Source: Solirubrobacteraceae bacterium
Lineage (GTDB): Bacteria; Actinomycetota; Thermoleophilia; Solirubrobacterales; Solirubrobacteraceae
Reading direction: 5' to 3'
NCBI GenBank assembly: GCA_030447785.1
Contig: JAUJOF010000003.1
Coordinates: 235,105 to 299,104, forward strand
DNA: 64,000 nt
The notes below the pieces were generated by a model that was not told where the DNA came from, searched no databases, and worked only from the letters and a program-made list of their open reading frames with translations. The translations under genes and the position numbers were made by a program. Below are positions 58,795 through 64,000 of the stretch, piece by piece. Numbering within the stretch: the first letter of the stretch is position 1; the number at the start of each line of letters is the position of its first letter.

Positions 58795-61700
58795 TCAGTC
58801 TCTCCGTACAGCGGTCCGGCGGCGCACTGCCGTACCGGTCAGGAGCATGCCGAAGAGCACGACCGCGCAGAGGGCGCCCGCCACCGCGGCCCAGCCGCCT
58901 GCCACGCGCGGGGGAAAAGGTCCGGGAAGCTGGTCGATCAGGCGGTCGACCGGTCGGGTCGGCTCGGCTGCGGGACCGTAGGGAAGCACGAAGAACTCGG
59001 GCGTCTGAGCCCCGAGCATGCGCTGCAGGTCATCGACCCGCTGTTGCAAGAGCGCACGTTGGCGGGGGGGCAGACCCGAGCCCAGCCGCCCGATGACCCG
59101 CTGCCGTTCCCCGCTGACCTTCTTCTCCAACCTGCGGGTCGCCGCGTTGGCGGGGGACGCGGGGGGAGGCACCACCACGGCCTCGGCCGCCTGAGCGCCG
59201 ATCACGCGCTGCAGGACGTTTGCTCGCTGCTGCAAGAGTGCAGCTCGCGAAGGTGACAGGTCCTCGGCCAGCCTCGAGATGAGCCTCAGCCAGTCCGCCT
59301 GGGCCCGCCGACGCGCGTTGCGGCTGGCCGCGCTGATGAGAGCGGACCGCAGAGGCTCGGCCAGGCTGCGTGCGTCGCTGGGAACATCGCTCTCCACCTT
59401 CGCGAGGTAGCTCGACGTGCCTGGGCGTGAGGTGGGCGTCACCGTGGCGCGGGTCGGATCGTAGGGCGTGTCGTCCGGCGCCATGAACGAGACGTCGAAG
59501 CGCAGCTGAGGCTCCTCCAGGGCCGAGCGCACGCCGGCGGCGACCGCCGTCGAGTCGATGGGAGCCCGGGAGCGCATGGCGGGCACGGCGACGTCGTCCC
59601 AGTACACGACCGGGTCGCCATCGCCCTCGGGGCCGGTGGACCCCGGGACCGGCAGGCTACGCAGCACCAGCGAGCCTTCCAGATCCCGCGACGAGACCTT
59701 GAAGTCCACCGACACCAGCTGCCAGGCGTCGCGGATCTTCGGGTCGCCTCGCCGCTCGGCGAGCGGGGTGCCTCCGGAGAAGCCCTCGAGGAACACGGCC
59801 GGCTGAACTGCTCGGGCGCTTCGCGGGATGTAGGCCCAGACTCGAGCTCGGTAGGTGCCCGCGCGCGGGAAGACGAGGTGGGTGTACCCAGCGTTCGTAT
59901 CGTTTGGAGCCCGCTGATCACTGGAGGAGCGCAACGAGCCGCTGCCGCTGCGGACGAGCGCCGTGGAGCGCTGCACCACGAAGGACGGGGGGTCGCCCCA
60001 GCCGCTCATGTCGTACTCGAAGCCGGGATTGGAGACGAGGTTGACCTGGGCCCCCGCCGGCGTGCCGCCAGCGTTCCAGGACATCACGCTGACGTCGTCC
60101 CAGTGAAGCCTCTGCTCGCGAGCCGGGAGTGGGGAATCGGTGCCCAGGACGATCCGGCCCTTGAGGTCATCCGATCCGACGACGTAGTCGCTCCAGATCG
60201 GCTGCCAGCGCTCGAGCACTCGGGGATCGCCCTCCCGGGTGGCCACCCGGGCGCTGCCCGAGAGGCCCTCGAGCGCGATCCTCGGCGATCCTCCGCCGTA
60301 GGCGGCAGGCAGGCGGACCCACGCCTGCACCCGGTATCTGCCCGGGCCCGGCAGGGCGACGGGGGTGGAAGCGGCCCTCTCCCCGGCTGAGCCCCGCCCG
60401 TCGCGGACGGAGACCAGCGAGGCGGTGCCGGAATGCGACTCGTCGGTCGCGCGCCTTAGCTCGAACGGGGAACGCGCCTTCCATCCTTCGGTGTCGAGCT
60501 GAAAGCCGGGATTGGCGACGAGGTCGGGAACGGCCGAGCCGCGGGCACTCGTCACTCCGGCATTGCCGGGGGGGCGCGTGGGAAGCACCTCGAGCGTCGT
60601 GTCGAAGTGCGATGCGCGCAGCAGGCTCACTCCGACGGGCACGAGCAGCAACGGCAGCACGAGGATGAGCGCGTAGCGCGAACGCGCCCAGCCCGGAAGC
60701 CGCCCGACCAGCTCTCGGAGGTCGCCGCGGGTGGAAGCCGTCTCCCGGGCTTCCGGGCTGAGCTTCCCTCCGGGGGCCGCCCCGAACGCGGCCCACAGCG
60801 CGATCCCGAGGAACAGCCACGCCAGGACCTTGCCCGGCTGCTCTATGGCCTCGGAGCTCGAGAGCAGCACGAAGAACGAAACGCAGGCGCTGAGGGCTGC
60901 GATGCCCACGGCACGCCGGGGACCTGCGCGTCGCGAGATTCCGGCTGCGACCGCGGCGAAGGTGGCGAGGATTCCCAGGACGAAGGCGACGGCGCCCAGC
61001 GGCCCCTGCTCCTTGAGGATCTTGATGTAGCTGTTGTCGGCGAACGTCGCCGTGGCGTTCTCATCGACCGTCGCACCTCCCACCGTTCCCACTCCGGTGC
61101 CGAGCGGATCGGCCTTTACGCTGCTCAGCGCTTCGCGCCAGCGCTCGAACCGCAGCTCGAGTGACGGATCGGACAGCGGGTTGAGCACCCAGGCAGAGCG
61201 CTGGGCGACCTGCTCGGAGCCACCCGATGCGGTGGTCGTCGCCAGGGCCCCCAGCACCAGCAATATGACCAGCAGCGGGACGCTCGCCAGCCCGAGCGCG
61301 ACCTTGGTCCGTCGGGCAAGGCCGCTCATGAAAATGAGGAGCGCTCCCGCGCAGACGGCGCCCAGGGTGATGGCGATGAGGCCCGCGCGCACGTGCGAGC
61401 CGACCAGCGCGACGAGGACAAGGGCGACACCGATCCAGGCAGCGAGCCGCAGGCGCATGAGCGACAGACCGAGGATGAGCAGGAAGACCCCGGCTGGGGC
61501 CAGGAAGCTCACTAGCCCTATCGCGCTCGAGAAGGAACCCGTGTTACGAAAGATGACACCGGCCTCGATGGGGACGAGCGGCGTGGTCGCTCGGCCGAGA
61601 GCCGCGACGCGCTCGCCGTCGGTCGGGCCGGCGACCCCGCGCACGGCGGCGTAGGCCGCCAGGACGAGAAGGACGGCGACGAGCGCGGTCAGAACCCGCT

Positions 61701-62292
61701 CGGGCCGGCGCGTCGCCAGCAGCATCATCCCCGCCAGGACGGCCAGCAGATAGGCCTGCGTCAAGCGAAAGCCGGCCAGGGCGTTGGCGAAGTCATCTGT
61801 CAGGGCCATCTGCGCAAGCGAGAGAACGAGCCAGGCCGCGAGCAGGGCAAGTCCGATATGAGCCCATCGTCCGGCGTGATCCCAGATCGTCCGCAGCGTT
61901 CGCCCTCGGTCGTGGCGCACGAGCCCCAGACCGGCGATGATGAGGGCGAGATCGATGAAGGCGGCCCCGACCGCGTCCGGGTTCACGCCAACGCGGGCGA
62001 GCTCCCGACCAAGTCCCACCTTGATCACTCCCTCGAGTCCGTACAGCAGGACGGCACCGACGAGCCCGAACGGCGGCGCATACCAGGCCAGCGCGGCAAC
62101 GAGGACCAGCCCGAGCGCGACCAGCGTGAGCGTCGGCCAGACGGCCACGAGCGCCGCGCAGGCGAGCACCACCAGCGCGATGGTGATGCCCCCGAGCCGA
62201 TGCAGCACCGGCTTGACCCGCGGGTGCGCCAGCAGACCTGCCGGCTTTCGCCGCCGCGCCATCTTGAATCGTGCCGGGGTCTCCACGGTCAT
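58795..62292 (-). CDS. Giant O-antigen ligase/polymerase fused to carbohydrate-binding-like and Wzz-like domains
   Basis: 1165 residues. About residues 30-500 form a 10-12-helix Wzy_C-type O-antigen ligase or polymerase, with the periplasmic loop ELRFERWREALSSVKADPLGTGVG. Two CBM4/9-like jelly-roll domains follow, each starting NPGF (VANPGFQLDTEGW, VSNPGFEYDMSGW). The last 250 residues hold a repeated helical unit (ALLQQRANVLQRVIGAQ; ALLQQRVDDLQRMLGAQ) and a final membrane helix after PFPPRVAGG, which resembles a Wzz chain-length regulator. It overlaps the GT4 gene by four bases. A polymerase and length regulator in one protein is inferred. Confidence 0.82.
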   Translation of the reverse strand: MTVETPARFKMARRRKPAGLLAHPRVKPVLHRLGGITIALVVLACAALVAVWPTLTLVALGLVLVAALAWYAPPFGLVGAVLLYGLEGVIKVGLGRELARVGVNPDAVGAAFIDLALIIAGLGLVRHDRGRTLRTIWDHAGRWAHIGLALLAAWLVLSLAQMALTDDFANALAGFRLTQAYLLAVLAGMMLLATRRPERVLTALVAVLLVLAAYAAVRGVAGPTDGERVAALGRATTPLVPIEAGVIFRNTGSFSSAIGLVSFLAPAGVFLLILGLSLMRLRLAAWIGVALVLVALVGSHVRAGLIAITLGAVCAGALLIFMSGLARRTKVALGLASVPLLVILLVLGALATTTASGGSEQVAQRSAWVLNPLSDPSLELRFERWREALSSVKADPLGTGVGTVGGATVDENATATFADNSYIKILKEQGPLGAVAFVLGILATFAAVAAGISRRAGPRRAVGIAALSACVSFFVLLSSSEAIEQPGKVLAWLFLGIALWAAFGAAPGGKLSPEARETASTRGDLRELVGRLPGWARSRYALILVLPLLLVPVGVSLLRASHFDTTLEVLPTRPPGNAGVTSARGSAVPDLVANPGFQLDTEGWKARSPFELRRATDESHSGTASLVSVRDGRGSAGERAASTPVALPGPGRYRVQAWVRLPAAYGGGSPRIALEGLSGSARVATREGDPRVLERWQPIWSDYVVGSDDLKGRIVLGTDSPLPAREQRLHWDDVSVMSWNAGGTPAGAQVNLVSNPGFEYDMSGWGDPPSFVVQRSTALVRSGSGSLRSSSDQRAPNDTNAGYTHLVFPRAGTYRARVWAYIPRSARAVQPAVFLEGFSGGTPLAERRGDPKIRDAWQLVSVDFKVSSRDLEGSLVLRSLPVPGSTGPEGDGDPVVYWDDVAVPAMRSRAPIDSTAVAAGVRSALEEPQLRFDVSFMAPDDTPYDPTRATVTPTSRPGTSSYLAKVESDVPSDARSLAEPLRSALISAASRNARRRAQADWLRLISRLAEDLSPSRAALLQQRANVLQRVIGAQAAEAVVVPPPASPANAATRRLEKKVSGERQRVIGRLGSGLPPRQRALLQQRVDDLQRMLGAQTPEFFVLPYGPAAEPTRPVDRLIDQLPGPFPPRVAGGWAAVAGALCAVVLFGMLLTGTAVRRRTAVRRD

Positions 62293-63491
62293 CTCGATGG
62301 CGCAGCCAGCGTAGGGGTGGCACCGCGACTGCGAGGCGCGAGAACACGATCCACGACCTCTGCGAAGGCCTCGACGGCGAGATCCTCCCTGAACCGCGTA
62401 GCGACGCGCCTTCGCCCGTTGCGAACGAGCTCCTGTCGCATCCGACGATCGCGCCAGAGCCGGGCGATCGCGTCCCCAAGGGCCTCATGGTCCTCCGCCG
62501 CGAACACGAGCGCCTCCTGCCCGTCGCGCACGACCTCCCCGACGGCTCCTACGGCGGCCGTCACGACCGGGCACCCGGCGCTGAGCGCCTCGACCGCCAC
62601 GCGACCGAAAGGCTCCTTGAATCGGGCCGGGTTGACGACGATGTCCGACGCCGCGTAGAGGTCGGCGATCGGATCGATCAGGCCGACGAATGACACAGCG
62701 TCTTGCACTCCCAGCCGGCGGGCCAGCCTCGCGAGCTCCTGCCGGTAGGCGAGGTCGCCGGGCCGCGGGTGGGGAACGCCGGCGATGAGGCAGTGAACGT
62801 CGGGAAACTGCTGGCGCAGCGCCGGAAGGGCGCGGATGAGCAGGTCCTGGCCGCGTGCGGGCGTGACGTTGCCGACCACCGCGAGGCACGGTGTCGCCTG
62901 CGTGAGCTCGTGCCGTGCCCGAAACCGCGCGCCGTCACCATTGGCGTAGGTTCCGTCCACGCCCGGGTAGATGGTCTTCAGCAATGGCGTCCGGTTGGCT
63001 GCGAACTGCCGTGCCACCGTCTGTGAACAGCAGACCAGGCCGTTTGCGAGGGCTGCGGTCATCCGGACAGCGGCTGCGGCTCCGAGGGCTCGACCCCGGC
63101 TGGTCCCCAGGCCCTTGTCGAAGATCTCGCCGACGAAGACGACCGTCGGGACCCGCTGCAGCCGGGCGGCTAGGCAAGCGGCGGGAAGCGACGCGGTCAC
63201 GCTGAACACGAGATCGGGCTCGAGTTGGCGTATGAGACGCCCGAAGCTGCGCACGTCGGCGACGAAGCGAGCGGCGTAGGGTCCCAGAGCACGCATGCCA
63301 GCCGGGTAGGTCAGCGGCTCGTAGTCGAGGACGGCCGTGCGTCCGATCGTCGCGTACAGGTCCGCCGCCGAGCCTTCTGCCGGTACGACCACGGACACCG
63401 AGCCCTGCTCGGCGAGCGGCGACAGCCAGGGGAAGACGTGCCCAGGGGGACCGGCGACCGCTCCCGAATGCAGGACGACCAGGGTGTGCAT
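62289..63491 (-). CDS. GT4-family glycosyltransferase
   Basis: 400 residues with a GT-B fold. The acceptor half begins TLVVLHSGAVAGPPGHVFPWL; the donor half has CLAVVGNVTPARGQDLLIRAL and the nucleotide-sugar EX7E motif in FKEPFGRVAVEALSAGCPVV. It transfers a sugar in cell-surface polysaccharide assembly. ATG 63491; stop overlaps the ligase fusion gene. Confidence 0.93.
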   Translation of the reverse strand: MHTLVVLHSGAVAGPPGHVFPWLSPLAEQGSVSVVVPAEGSAADLYATIGRTAVLDYEPLTYPAGMRALGPYAARFVADVRSFGRLIRQLEPDLVFSVTASLPAACLAARLQRVPTVVFVGEIFDKGLGTSRGRALGAAAAVRMTAALANGLVCCSQTVARQFAANRTPLLKTIYPGVDGTYANGDGARFRARHELTQATPCLAVVGNVTPARGQDLLIRALPALRQQFPDVHCLIAGVPHPRPGDLAYRQELARLARRLGVQDAVSFVGLIDPIADLYAASDIVVNPARFKEPFGRVAVEALSAGCPVVTAAVGAVGEVVRDGQEALVFAAEDHEALGDAIARLWRDRRMRQELVRNGRRRVATRFREDLAVEAFAEVVDRVLAPRSRGATPTLAAPSR

Positions 63492-63560
63492 CGTGTGCTG
63501 CCGCCCAGGGCGCCTCACCTCCGAGAGACGATAGGGAGCCGCCCGCCGCACCCGGGGCGG

Positions 63561-64000
63561 TCAGATTTCAACACTGGTCCAGCAGGGCATTCGCGAGCGG
63601 GCGTAGCGCCGCCTCCAGGCGTCCCACTGGGTCACCGCTATGTCCGGACCCGGCGGCGGGGAGATCCGCGTGTCGCAGCTTCGCCAACCGCGAATCCGCG
63701 CGAGGCCGGGTTGCAGCGATCGATGCTGTCGCACCAGCAGGGCAACGGCGACCGCCTCGACCGCGAGGGCGGCCAGTGCACTGCGCGGATCGCGCAGGAC
63801 CCCGTACTTGCGCAGCAAGCAGCCCCGGCTGAACCCGACGAGATTCGCCTTCGCGAGTGAGCGGTAGCCCAGCGTGCCCGAGCCCGCGTGAAGGGCACGG
63901 GCGTGGGGGGCCAGGGCACATGTGGCCCCGACAGCTCGGAGTCTGATCGCCAGATCGACGTCCTCGAAGTACGCAAAGAAGCTCTCGTCGAATCCCCCGA
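63561..64000 (-). CDS. GT2-family glycosyltransferase, C-terminal part (5' end outside window)
   Basis: The last ~146 residues, open to the window edge. GGFDESFFAYFEDVDLAIRLRAVG is the classic rhamnosyltransferase-type ED motif region with the catalytic base, and KANLVGFSRGCLLRKYG continues the family pattern. Part of the same polysaccharide cluster; the gap to the GT4 gene is 69 bases. Confidence 0.9.
   Translation of the reverse strand, partial: GGFDESFFAYFEDVDLAIRLRAVGATCALAPHARALHAGSGTLGYRSLAKANLVGFSRGCLLRKYGVLRDPRSALAALAVEAVAVALLVRQHRSLQPGLARIRGWRSCDTRISPPPGPDIAVTQWDAWRRRYARSRMPCWTSVEI

Overview
This 64 kb window is a chromosomal stretch from a very GC-rich actinomycete. The gene content suggests a member of Thermoleophilia (Solirubrobacterales-like); this is inferred from composition, gene order and family flavour, not from a database match. 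Supporting signs are the gap-pgk-tpiA-gpmI glycolytic run, actinobacterial-type LexA boxes (CGAAC-N4-GTTCG), a System I (Ccm) cytochrome c maturation set, an ImuB/DnaE2 mutasome and many GTG starts with 4-base GTGA/ATGA overlaps.

Layout. 0-3.7 kb: lower glycolysis (end of gap, then pgk-tpiA-gpmI). 3.8-6.0 kb: a carboxylesterase and an MhqO-type ring-cleaving dioxygenase, divergent from a MarR regulator (quinone/phenolic detoxification layout). 6.0-7.9 kb: hsp20 and tgt. 7.9-10.4 kb: Ser/Thr kinase, lipoprotein and phosphoesterase in one overlapping operon. 10.4-14.8 kb: M48 protease, DUF3467 protein, rlmH, argS, ccmH and tRNA-Gly. 14.85-18.6 kb: a decayed accessory stretch with broken Excalibur-like, flavin reductase and SRPBCC genes, a shortened zincin-like membrane protein and one intact RibD-type reductase. 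18.6-20.4 kb: thiamine-binding protein, HEPN-MNT toxin-antitoxin pair and small proteins. 20.4-23.7 kb: ccmE-ccmF-ccmI-like and secG. 23.7-29.5 kb: a TldD/TldE pair, a LuxR response regulator, iron-type dehydrogenase and HPPD. 29.5-32.0 kb: small membrane proteins and a two-component system. 32.1-38.2 kb: a type II fatty acid synthesis operon (fabD, fabG, acpP, fabF, miniature carboxyltransferase, maoC, fabI, SDR). 38.2-48.2 kb: tRNA-Leu, lexA, rnpB and the SOS mutasome imuB/DUF6504/dnaE2 with three LexA boxes. 48.2-51.8 kb: cytochrome c, a c-di-AMP (ydaO-type) riboswitch before an RlpA-like cell-wall protein, and glutamine synthetase. 51.8-57.4 kb: MMPL transporter, AbrB/PIN toxin-antitoxin pair, DUF255 protein and RidA. 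57.4-64 kb: a minus-strand polysaccharide cluster with a partial GT2, a GT4, a giant O-antigen-ligase fusion and a membrane protein carrying a perfect internal duplication.

Three things deserve most attention. First, a ~111 bp interspersed, hairpin-rich repeat has two near-full copies (3681-3791 and 20851-20962) and partial copies at 23703, 31331 and 35271; its central stem changes by compensatory substitutions, and two partial copies encode the N-termini of proteins. Second, several genes look reshaped: a 152-residue carboxyltransferase that keeps only the two ends of the family, and a 1165-residue fusion of an O-antigen ligase/polymerase with carbohydrate-binding-like and Wzz-like parts. 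Third, about ten conserved genes carry single-base frameshifts, nearly all one missing base in a G/C run (six in dnaE2 alone). I read these mainly as consensus errors in the assembly, so the genes are probably intact in the organism.
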